A stretch of 64,000 bases of DNA from positions 62,001-126,000 of the forward strand of contig JAPFBL010000008.1 of NCBI GenBank assembly GCA_026182355.1. Direction: 5' to 3'. The DNA is from Hermatobates lingyangjiaoensis (taxonomy: Eukaryota; Arthropoda; Insecta; Hemiptera; Hermatobatidae). The notes under the pieces are model-generated. The model had not been told where the DNA came from, searched no databases, and worked only from the letters and a program-made list of their open reading frames with translations. Numbering within the stretch: position 1 is the stretch's first letter; every line of letters starts with the position of its first letter. Shown piece after piece: positions 41,711 to 53,180 of the stretch. The position numbers and the translations under genes were made by a program.

Positions 41711-43689
41711 CTTAGATGAAGGGAAGTTGCAGACTGGCTCGAACATGCAAAGAACTTTAGGGAGTCCAAAAGTTCACTTACACAGTCCTAGAACAGAGTG
41801 GCCAACTCCATTATGACTTCTTCTTACTTCATTATAAAATCAAACAAATTTTTAAATGTTTTATAAAAATTGAAATTTTCTTGATAGTTATTTTATTTGA
41901 AAGTTTTTTTTTTACACTAATTAGTGATAAATTTTATTCTTATTGCTATATGGTTTACATTAATAAGGAATTGTGAATAATAGTTATAATTTAAAATAAA
42001 ACATTTTTTTACATAACTTCCAGGAATAAGTTCCATGAAACATATTAAATTTGTAAATATCTTAAAATAAAACATGTGTGCATATCGCATTTGACTACCT
42101 TCCATGGACTACATGCATATGCTATCCTTCCCATAATCATTAATTTAATTCCTAAGTATGGACATTTAGACAACTAACTTTTGATCACTTAATATAAAAG
42201 ATTATACTATAGAAATAATCTCACTAAATGAAAGACTGCAAACAGAAATATTGTACAAAGTATAATTTGTGCACAACATAAAAATAACTGTAGTAATATG
42301 GACTCAAGAGTACTGTGAGTAAATATATTATCGAATTCATTGATAATCAATTTAATTAATTGATTAGTATAATGTGGTGTCTTCATTATTCAAATTATAA
42401 AGAGAGTATACTGAATAATTATAGATTTTGGAAAAATATTTGCAATTCATTATTCAAAGTTTACCAATAGAAGGATTTGTAAAGTTTAAAATATGTTGTA
42501 TTGCAAGGACCTCATTTGTAGGAGCACAACAACAGTTCATATTTCAATTAATTCATTCTAATGAATGACACAAGTATTTTACTGGCTGTGATGAAAATGT
42601 AATCAATATTTAAAGCTGTTGAAAAAAAAGTTTGGAGTGGTCATTTTTAAACAGTGCTCAATACTATTAATTGTATCAATACCCATTACAAAAATGAATT
42701 ATCTTTCTTTTTTAAATTACAATCGCATATGAAATTTACTTCTCATCAATAACTTAAGTAACTTACACTTTCTTAATGTACCTTCTTAATGAATGTTTCA
42801 TTAACATAACCTCAATTTTATGGAGTCTAAGTTGTAATATGTTTCAATATACAATGTACAATGATTAATACTAAATTATTTATGAAGTATAAACATGTAC
42901 ATCTTTAATATGACATATATCAAAAACATTCTGTTTTCTTAATGCCACTAAATTATAAGAAGTATAATTTTCATAATTCATTTTAATAACTCAATGGAAT
43001 TATTATTTCTTCTTTCATCTTAAATTATAGTAATTGTAAACAATAAATTAAGGAACAATATTTTAATTAGTTTAGCATATTTCGAAGTAAATAGGCATAT
43101 TGTGAAATATTCTGTAGCAAACATAATAAATTATTATGTTACTATGTTAATAATAAATTATTAATTACCATTAATAAATAGATAATTATACTTCATAAAT
43201 AAACCATAATAAGCATTTTAAATGTTTTTTTAACATTATATTTAATCCACAAAGGTTTATTTTAGCAAAAAGATACAAAATGTGTTAACCAAAAAGAATG
43301 CTGATTTAAAAGCCAACCTATCATATTCATTGAAAGTAATCATTAAGTAGTCATCTAATTATTTGAACATGCCGACAATATTAAACTGTTTAAGTACTTA
43401 TGATAATGCACAAATAAATTAAAATGAAAATCGTACTTACTCTTTGAAGTTATCACTGTATGAAATATCAAGTTGAGTGAATAAACTAAATTATTAGAAC
43501 TTTAACTAAAGACACTCCCGGAAGCATAACATTTTACGCGAGAATAATGGCGCAGTTTTGTTTTATTTATAGCTTTATTAAAATAAAAATTATTTTCATA
43601 ATTTTCAACAATTTTAGCAGTTGATTTGTTCAGTTATTTATTTAAGAAATATCTATACTCAACTGTACTATGTACAGAAAATAAGAATA
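41711..43689. other. A+T-rich intergenic stretch, no gene seen
   Basis: No supported coding or RNA feature in about 2 kb. Confidence 0.45.
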
Positions 43690-44341
43690 TTTAAAAAAAT
43701 ATTCCTGCCTGCTGTACTCTGTTATAAGGTTGCTATGAATGTATATTGAGAAAAGATATATTAGTAATTAGGCAGTTTACATACTCAAATCAAAGCCAAA
43801 GCCAGCTATTCAATATAATTTAAAACATTTATAGTTGGGAGCTTCTAATTTTTGAAAATAATAAATATGAACTATTAGGCTAGAATAGTGAAAAAACTGG
43901 ATATTTGTCAACAAACGTAAATCCTCTCTTGAGGAAAGAGTCCATTCATCACATTTCAATATCATGGAAAGATACTATAATTCACAAAGATAAAGTAATT
44001 ACAACTGATATTAAGTTTTGTTCAAGAGTGCAATGTATAGATTTATTAAAGCGTTTTGTGAGGCAAAGCCATCAAACCATGGAACACAAAGGAAATTTAT
44101 TTATGTTTATTGGCGGTGATTTTTTACATGTAAAACTATTATTTCTCTTATATCTCATATAAATCAATAAATTATTTACATTTTTCCATTATAAACATCA
44201 CTTTTATCTCAGTGGATTCTCTCAATAAATTTCTAAGTCAATGTAAACAATGTAAAAAGATATCAAAAATTCGACGAGTATAGCAGGTGATCCAGGATAA
44301 ACAATCAGTTTTATAACTTTATTGCTCTTAAATCATTGAAA
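43690..44341 (+). repeat. DR-A, middle-part copy
   Basis: Blocks match 28900-29470 (AGCCAGCTATTCAATATAAT, GTGGATTCTCTCAATAAATT, AGTATAGCAGGTGATC). Within it, 43905-44162 is an 85-codon frame (SRVQCIDLLKRFVRQS) that is not open in the other copies. It stops abruptly at the Helitron fragment. Confidence 0.65.
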
Positions 44342-45572
44342 GAATTTATTAGAATTGACTCATTTCAAGTTTTCTTTACGTTTCATACATTAGAGAAACC
44401 AAATCCACCCTTAGAAAAATGTCTGTCTGTTTGTCAGCAAAATTTGGTCACAAGTTAACTCAGTTACCATAAGACATAGCAAGCTGAAACTTTTACTGTA
44501 GATTTGTGTATGTCCAACTTCAAATATAGGCTCTGAATTGATTGGAAATTCAACGTAGAAGTGAAGTTATGGACGTTTAAAGCAAAAACGTTTGTCACAA
44601 CTAAACTCAGCCACCATGAGACATAGCGAGCTGAAACTTTGATGCTAGATTTCTGTATGTCTAACTTAAAATATAGGCACTGAATAGATTTAAAATTCAG
44701 GTATAAGTGAAGTTATGAACCTTTAAGGTCTATTTCGTTAACTTCACAGACATGTTTATTTTGAAAATATACAGATGTAGCAAGTAGGTATTGTTTTATT
44801 TTAATTTCATTTCCGTATATTCAAGATGTACTATCTATTCAGAATAAATAGCTTTGTGAACAAGCGATTCTCAACCGTTACTAATGAACAAACAGGAAAA
44901 ATCAACAAACAAGTTCTTACGCTATATCAAGCCGAAGAAAGAACTTAGAAAGCAGTAAAGAGAGTGATTATGAGCAAGCAGTTCATTATTCAACTAAATT
45001 TCTTGACTCCGTGACTGCTCCTGGACTGCCTGCTCTTGAGTAAAAACTTAAAATAGGAGCACCAATTATGCTGAGATTTAGTAGCAGTAACAAATTTCAT
45101 GTTACGAAACTTGAGTGCCCAAAAATGTGCAACGGGACAGGACTCTGAGTTCGCACACTACACAGATACGCCATAGAGGCGAACATCATGACTGGGTATG
45201 GTACTGGGGAGTCTGTGTCTATACCAAGCATACCATTGATTCCGAGCTACTATCTGTCATCGTCTGTTTTGCAATGACGGTAACTAAGTCCCAAGGGGAA
45301 ACTCTATCTACCGCAGGAATTGAAGTGAGTGAGACCAAGTTTTTCTCACATGGTCAACTTTACCCATAGTTTGCTTGCCCAGGAGTCAGAGGTTCCAACT
45401 CTTTGTTCTTTCATGAACCTGAAGGATAGACAGCCCATGTGGTTTATACAGAGGCATTTGCTTAACACTGTATTAATAATGATGTTTTCTACTATTCTAT
45501 AATTTCTAATGATATTTTGGAATACTATGTATAATCGAATTTGTGACTCCGTCAAAGACGGGTACGTTTGCT
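44342..45572 (+). mobile_element. Helitron 3' part with helicase fragment (copy 2)
   Basis: Uninterrupted counterpart of the Helitron at 9233-11995. The helicase frame at 45115-45369 has MTVTKSQGETLSTAGIEV, then SHGQLYP. The end shows GTCAAAGACGGG, GTACGTTTG and CTAG followed by T at about 45572. Frameshifts mark it as inactive, and the Rep nuclease part is missing. Confidence 0.85.
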
Positions 45573-45589
45573 AGTATCCCTTATAAAAG

Positions 45590-48529
45590 AAGAACCTGTA
45601 AACTACGGTAAAAATCAAATAATAATTACTCAAGTAGATCATAGTCCGTGTGTGTTAAAATCATAAAACTCTTTGATGAAAATATTAGTACAACTATCAA
45701 AAAACAAATTTGTAGAACATACAATCAAATTTGTGTAAACATACGTAGAACCGAGGACAAAATATTGTATTTATTTTGAGAGCAATATTTATGAAGAATT
45801 TTGTAATAGAATTCAAGTTATATTAAATATTTAGAAATACGTTTTGTTAGATACACACGAAAACTAATCGACATAACGGAAAAAGATGATATAGTAGAAA
45901 TTATAGAATCGTACCACGTGGGAAAAAACAATTATTGAGGTTTAGACGAAACAGAAAATGAAATAAAAACAAAATATGACTGGCCTAATCTAAGAAAGGG
46001 ATATTTGTGTTTAGACATAATTGTGGAGAAATTGTGTTTAGACATAATTTGTGTTTAGACTCTATGACGGAGAAAGATACGATAAAATGCTAAAACACTT
46101 GGAAGAAAACGAGGACAATTTACAAGGGCAAATAGGCAACCAGTACTCTCTTAGTAAAGATATGACAGCAATCCAATAACGTAAGAACTTCCGTTAATCT
46201 CCGTAAATATGCCAAGTAAGTATGATAGATACCCATTAATATTAGAACTAAAATCACCCTCTACAGCTTCACGTCCACTTGTAATATTACATATGGGCAG
46301 TATAAGCTTTGAAAATAATAACTTCTTAACTACTATAATTCCTTTTCAAAATACGCTCAAGTTTATAAATTAAAAGCAGCTCAAGGCATTGAAGTAGTTC
46401 ATAAATTAATTGATTTTTTCATACATCATACGTACCAAAACTTATAATTACAGATAATGGATTAGAAATTAGTAATAATCTAGTTAATGAATTCCTAGAA
46501 CATTCCACAACAAAATTAACACCGTTTGAAATCATCTGGGGACACATAGACACTTCATCACTATTGAATACGGATTTAGAAAAACAGTTAGTGAATGATT
46601 ATGTAGAAAAATACAAAGAAAAAACTAAGTTATTAATTATATAGACAAATAATTATAATAATTATTATAATAATTAATAATAATAATTATTAATAATAAT
46701 TATAATAATTATAATTATTAATTATAATGACAAACAAAAAAACTGTAATTGATCATGCAAATAAAACACGTGAAACTTTACCCGATATCCCGGAAAACGT
46801 ATTTATTGTCAATAAACAAAAACAAAGTAAAACAGAAAATAAATACAAAAAAGAAACATTAAGGAAAATAAACCCAAAATTAAAGACAGACACAATTGAG
46901 CACCAACATTATAATAGTCGTAGTAAAATTCACTTATCTAACGTTAAAAGACCTATAGAAATAGTTTAAAATGTTGAAAATATTGTTTCAGAGCAATCGT
47001 CTGAATCGGACAGGGGACACTCATCAAAAACATAATACATAATGCAGGAATATTACCCGTAAACATTAGAAAACCCAGAATCAAGATGGCATCGTACACT
47101 CTCATACAATACTATAACATGGAGATATTAGAGCAACAAATCCTAAGAACGCAAGAACAGTACTATGAAACCCTTATACATTTAAATGAAATCGAGAAAA
47201 AGGATCTAAGAATTAGTGAATATATAGGACTTATTAACTACATATACAAGCAAAACAATGGAAACATTATTAACTTAAAACTCAATAAGTAAAATAGGAT
47301 AAAATGAGGACTCTAGATATAAATGGTCTAGGCAGTGTTATTAAATTCATCTCAGCAAATTTAGACTCCTAAGACGGAGAAAGATACGATAAAATGGTAA
47401 AACACTTAGAAGAAAACGAGGACAATTTACAAGGGCAAATAGCCAACCAGTACTCTGTTAGTAAAAATATGATAAAAAACTATAACCAACATTTAAAGAA
47501 TGTAAATAGAATACAAAGAAAGAAGGACTTGTTGAATCAAATAGGAATTGCAATGAACATAATATTAAATACATTAGAAGAAATAGAAATGGTATCACAT
47601 TTTGTAAATTGCAGACGTTGCATCCTGGCATCATGTCTTCAAATCAATTATATAAAGAATTAAAAAATATTTTTTCCAGGTGTATTACCTGTAGAATTAA
47701 AATATGCTTGAACTAGAATCATTAATAAATATTCATTGTAAAATAAGCCATGATCTTTCTTTTTAGACGTGTCTCTATACTCAACAAATACATACACATC
47801 CTTTAAATTAATCCCAATTCCATCTAAGGTAGAAGATATTTGTCTCAATATTACTGAAAGTAAATATTTCTTGAAAAATGAAGACAGTTCTATCTTGGCA
47901 TTGGAGGGTAAGTGCTCGGGATATGAGACTTATTTGTATTATCATAATCTTCATCAAATATCAAATTGCGAAGAACAAATATTAATTTAAACAAAAATAC
48001 ATTCTTGTAAATATGTAAACGTCAATATAGACGAAAAGAAAATAAATTATATTAAAGAAATTAATCAATACTTAGCTATATTTAAGGAGTCTGAACAAAT
48101 ATCGATAGAAAGCAAAGAAGATGTAGAATTACAATTTTTAAAAGGGATTTTCCTGAAAAAGACAGGAAATTCAACTATTAAATAAAGGAAGAAACTTGAA
48201 ATTTATTTAAAAAACCACTTGTCAGCTTCACCTAGAAGTACAGTTAAAGTTTGAGAACGATAATATGTCCAATATAATTGTTAAATTTAAAACTTTACTT
48301 AATCAACAGCCAATTATACCATTGACCTACAGAGAAATGGACACAAATTATAGATTTCACATTCCCAGTGCATGGACTGTAGTGTTATATGTGATGTGAG
48401 TAGCAGTGTTTGGTTTCATCTTAAAAAGAAAAAAGGTATCAACCATATGGAAGCTAACCACACCTACTCAAAGACAACATGGCACCCAACTTGAAGAAGT
48501 CATCCTACCAGGAGGAGCTTCATTCTAAG
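45590..48529 (+). pseudogene. Errantivirus-like 3' half: integrase and envelope remnants
   Basis: Old endogenous insect retroelement. Broken integrase pieces lie at 45600-46010 and 46200-46640 (KLTPFEIIWGHIDTSS near the end). A basic pol C-terminus follows at 46727-46969 (NKQKQSKTENKYKKET). The envelope begins near 47040; its segment at 47304-47663 has the glycine-rich NGLGSVIKFIS stretch and coiled LEENEDNLQGQIANQ. A cysteine-bearing middle part is at 47769-47990, and a membrane segment and tail near 48360-48528. Stops and shifts occur throughout, and a piece of the envelope coding region is duplicated inside the integrase region (46045-46170). It cannot make an envelope or integrase. Confidence 0.85.
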
Positions 48530-48640
48530 GGAGGAGGAGTTAGCTGGTAACGAAGAACCACCTTCTTTGTCCCAGAGGCAGCTGCGCCAGGCCGTGTTGT
48601 TTCACGTGTTTTTGTGAAATCTTTATATATATATATATGC
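48527..48640 (+). mobile_element. Polypurine tract and truncated 3' LTR of the errantivirus-like element
   Basis: AAGGGAGGAGG at 48527-48537 precedes AGTTAGCTGGTAACG at 48538. Insect gypsy LTRs begin AGTTA. Only about 100 bp remain before a TA repeat. Confidence 0.7.
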
Positions 48641-48679
48641 AGAAAAAACACAATAAATAAATACTTGATGTAATCAATG

Positions 48680-48875
48680 AAGTTTAAACCACAAGGAAAA
48701 AGGAAAATAATAGAAATAAATGCTTTGAGGCGTTTCAATTTATATCACAGAGCAAACAAAGTAAAAACTGAGACTAAAAACTGTGATTACTAATGTTTGC
48801 TCTCTGATGACATAAATTGAAAGGCCTCGAAGCATATATTTCTATTGTTTTCCTTTTTCCTTGTAGTTTAAACTT
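48680..48875. mobile_element. Foldback element with AAGTTTAAAC ends
   Basis: AAGTTTAAACCACAAGGAAA and its inverted TTTCCTTTTTCCTTGTAGTTTAAACTT-type end (split, 48850-48875) pair over about 80 bp. TTTCAATTTAT and GAGCAAAC are also mirrored. A shorter relative is at 60087-60160. Confidence 0.85.
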
Positions 48876-49129
48876 AATATGTATAAATATGGATATTTCG
48901 GAAGTAGTCCTTCGTTTATGCATGTCTATTAAATTCTATGGCTATTTTGAATATATTATATCCTTTCTGAGTCAGTCTCTCAATCTTTCTCATATAGGTT
49001 CTCTATGTTTGTGGAACGAAGATTGTTGAACAAAAGGTTAAAAAACTGAGTAGAAAAGGTATAAGATTAAAAATAGGCATAGAAATATATATATATATCA
49101 CTTAAATGAAACGCTTCCACGAACTAAAT

Positions 49130-49345
49130 AAACTAGATGCACACAAAAAGAAATGACAGAAACTAACTGCTATATTTCGATTGGCTCATAATCAGGAAGA
49201 TAAGATGTAAGTCGCTCTGAAGAAGAGTGAAGACTGAAGTGAAGTCTTATTGAAGAAGGACTCAATCGGTCACTTCATTTCAGTCATCTCTTATCTTCGG
49301 AGCGACTTACATCTTTCTACCTGATGACGAGACTATACTAGTGAG
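49130..49345. mobile_element. Foldback element, worn relative of 23810-24028
   Basis: GTAAGTCGCTCTGAAG and CTTCGGAGCGACTTAC are inverted; outer TAATCAGGAAGA and CTACCTGATGACG match. CGAAATATAG and AAATGACAGAAACTAACTG tie it to the CTGATGA/GAAATATAG family. Confidence 0.75.
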
Positions 49346-52300
49346 ATTTTGCGACCCTTTTTATGTACGTTCATTCAGAGAATTTAGTTTATATATATAC
49401 TTCCATGGGTATATAAATTATATAATGAAGTATATAAGTTACAAAATAGAAATAACATTTAATTAAAAAACTAAGAACAGTACCAAATCCTGTTCTATTA
49501 TCTAAGCAGATGGAGAAAATGGTTTATTAAAAAAAAAAAGGTATAAAAAAATGAAAAAGGGATTTCTTTTTCACAAATCAACTGCTGATTACAATTAAAA
49601 CACTTTACAATACGATTGAATGAATATGATTACAGTATAGAGTAAATTTACATTATTAACATCTCTAGTATTTACAAGATTCACACATACCATTTATATA
49701 TACAAAACAAACACAAAATAATTGAAAATTCATAATTAAGAATGTATTAAACTAATGGGATGATGATGTTCAGTTTAAATGTCAGTGACTGTGAAATGAC
49801 CAACAGTGAACATTACAACTCATTTGTTTTAATTACATAAAAAAACTACTACACATTTCGTATGCTTAGTATACTCACTAAACAACTCCTACTGTAATAT
49901 ATAGGACATATCGTGTTCAAAATAAGCCAGGCCAAATATCCAACCTTAGCATTAGGTTTCAGTTCATTAGGCTAACAGTAATATTATGATTTGGCAATTG
50001 GTTTTAAGAAAGATAAAACAATAACACTTGGAGAATCCCCTTTATATTTTCGCTTGATTATATACATTTTTGATTACTTTAATAGCGGTCTATACAAGCT
50101 GATCCAATTACTTGAAGGAGAATGAATTTATCAACTCATTCATATAGATTGGATAATATTAATTTCATGTAACAAACAATAACCTTACAAACACTACTAA
50201 CAGCAACAGTGTATGGTTTATCACTGGAAGTTGAAAAATAAAAACATTTCAAAACAAAACCCTGTAATTAAGAAGTAACTGTTGTTCCATTAAAGATTTA
50301 CTAATTCAATAATTTATTAAAGAATGACTCGTAAATTCCTACCTCACTCAACCTGCTTGAGGTCCACATTCTGAAAACAGGCAAGATTTGAAAACCGTCG
50401 TCAGTGAAGAAATATATCAGTAAGATTGCAACATTTTTAATTAAACATTTAAATTAAGTTTGATGTATATTTTAAAATACAACTTTCAAAATACTAGACA
50501 ATATTATAATTGTGTATAGTTCATAAAGCATATAATACTTTTGTAAAACATGCATACTGTATGTATAAAAAGTATATTAAAATTTGACTGCATTGAAATA
50601 AACATACTTCGTGTGACAAATAATTTGAAGGTACAATTTCTTAAATTATACCTTCTTTCTCCAATATAAGTTTAATTTTTTTTTTCTTTTAATAAAACAA
50701 ACCTGGGAACCTTAAATTTTCATTTCAAGAAATACTTCAAGTTTTTGGGTTTTACTCGAAGCAGGTTTTAACTACTTCATATTCTTAAGATTTTATTTTA
50801 ATAACTTCATAAACGTAATATCATCATTATTATTGTTACTATCACAGAGATTGTTTCACTCTTGATGATGGACAACATCCGAAACCAGCCAAGTGAGGAA
50901 GTAATTTAAGAAGTAAGATATTTTAATTCTGATTTTATTATTACTTACTAATAATATTTTGTTTAAAATATTTTTAAAAGACATATCATGGAAACTGTTT
51001 TATATTCTTCTTTCACTTACAGTTGACTGTATCCTTTATACTAAAATTTAAATTCATACATCACAACTGTGCCTACAGTTTTCTATAATTATACCACTAG
51101 TAAAAACAAAGAAAATTAAAAAAAAAACAACTCAACGGTTGATAAAAACTATTTGGAACACATAAATCATTACTACTTGATAGCATTATTTCCAACATAG
51201 TTATATCTGGATAGATGAGTACACTCACACTAACTTTTCATGTGGTGTTCATTAATCCAAAACTTCATAAGTCATTTAAAATGTGTTATAATTTTTTTTT
51301 TATCCCATTATACAATAAAATTGAAGATCAAATATCAGTATAGAATATAGATTTGACTTATTTTTGAACTGTTCCAATTTATGTTTAAATAAAAAAAACT
51401 TAATCATTCATTTGAATAAAACATTTCCTACCACATTGAAATTTAACGCGACTTCAAACTTTAATATGATTAATTATTATAATATTAATTAATAATATAT
51501 ATTATATCATGTTTAATTCATATTTTTATTAAAATTCATTCAAATTTTCTGAGCTTTTAACGAAAACTAGATCATCAACAGGGATATATAATTTTTTTTT
51601 ACAAAATTAACTTCATTATTGTAAAAAAATGGTTATATACATTCCTAAGGAAAATCAATAGTTGTTGAAAAGCTCAGAGAAAATGAATAAATTATAATAA
51701 AAGGACTGATGAAAGCGCGTTTGTTCATGATGTATTCATGCTGAGAAAATAGTTGCGTGTCTCTGCGCACAAATGTTTTATATAAAGAATACATTTTGAA
51801 CATGTAGTATTCTTCTTCAGGAGACATCCACTGTTGTAATGCATAGAAAAAACAACTGTACCTGCCATCTGCAACAGTCATGTAACCAGAACAACGAGTT
51901 GTTTATTAAAAAGAAATAAATTAATATATATATATATATGCAGGCACAGTTCTTTTCATTCGCAACAACAGTCCCATAAAATCACAAGAAGAACACTTCC
52001 TGTTCCAAACGGGTTGCTTATATCAAGTATTTCTGTTAGGAGATTTGAATTATTTTCTCAACACAACTGTTTTAGAGTACCAGTTATTATAATATTTCAG
52101 TAATTTGAGTGCACACGACACATCCTCATACGAGTAGTATGAACTAATCATACGTAAGACAGTACAAAGAAGCAAATAAATAACAGTTTTCGGGCCAAAT
52201 CTAAAGAGTTTTCACAACTCAAAATTTTTATTTTTTTTTTTTACTTTGTAACATCTGAGTGAAAAACTAAATGTGTTGTTTGGAATAAGGTAAGGTATGG

Positions 52301-53027
52301 AAAAGATACATTTTTTTTGGTTTTAAATCATAATAAAACATTTTCTAAAACAATCATTACATAAAAACTATATAACTATTTAAAAAGAACTTTCATAACA
52401 GGGTAAGTCGAACAATTCAAACATAATAGTCACATTTCATGTATCAACCAAATCATTCAAACCCTTATATTAAAAAAAAATATATTTATTAAAAAAAAAA
52501 TGTGTAATTCTTTATTCCAAATATAAAAAGTAAGAAATGCTTCTTTCATGCATTTTAAAAATATCTATAAGTATTTTAAAATCACACTTTTTTTTTGGAA
52601 TTTGCAGAGAATCAATTAAAAGAATCTCCATTAAATAACTGCATTTCAAGTCAAACAATCATTATGGGGAAATATTTCATGCAGAGTCCATGTTCGTTCA
52701 GAAGAAAGAATTAATTAGATAGCATACAGAGGCATGGTACAAAATGACTCTTCGGAGACACAACTTTTCAAAAGCTTCAGAACAGTTTACAACTTGTTAC
52801 AAATATTGTGATACCACCAAGTAAGTCTCAAATAAACTCGAAATCACAACTAACTGCAACAACTTTTTTTTTTTTATTAATGACATTTACATATACACTA
52901 TACAAAGTAAATGCTTTTTTTTTAATTTTTGTAAATTTTTATAAAATAAATAACAATTGAATGTCTATAACTCGAACATGACACTAACAATAATAATGTA
53001 CAGGGAGCAGTTAGAGTTGAGGGAGGC
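49346..53027. other. Intergenic stretch between the errantivirus remnant and SETD2
   Basis: A+T-rich. The only notable piece is CTTGATGATGGACAACATCC then GAAACCAGCC at about 50872-50900, a lone copy of the foldback core. The TTTATT at 52873-52878 (AATAAA on the - strand), 150 bases past the SETD2 stop, may be its poly(A) signal, though it lies in a T run. Confidence 0.5.
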
Positions 53028-53180
53028 TCAGTCTTCTTGATTACTGCCGTAGACAGGGCCGAACTTCGACATGTACTTCCTTATGAAGTCCTTAGCTTTA
53101 TGCTTCACATTGTCGTTACACTGAAGGTCTTCCACATTAACACAGTGTTTTAGCTCCTTCACCATGATGAAGTGGGTTAA
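53028..53180 (-). CDS. SETD2: SETD2 last exon (end of SRI domain)
   Basis: Acceptor TTGTTACAG precedes LTHFIMVKELKHC; 50 residues then TGA. Conserved SRI features here are VKELKHC, CNDNVKHKAK and KKYM-like RKYMSKFG. Phase 0 joins it to ALARK of the previous exon. Confidence 0.93.
   Translation of the reverse strand, partial: LTHFIMVKELKHCVNVEDLQCNDNVKHKAKDFIRKYMSKFGPVYGSNQED

Noticed and set aside
36566..48640. The two errantivirus-like pieces as one interrupted provirus
   Set aside because: The LTR starts differ (AGTGATAG versus AGTTAGCTGG) and their sequences do not match, so they look like different families.
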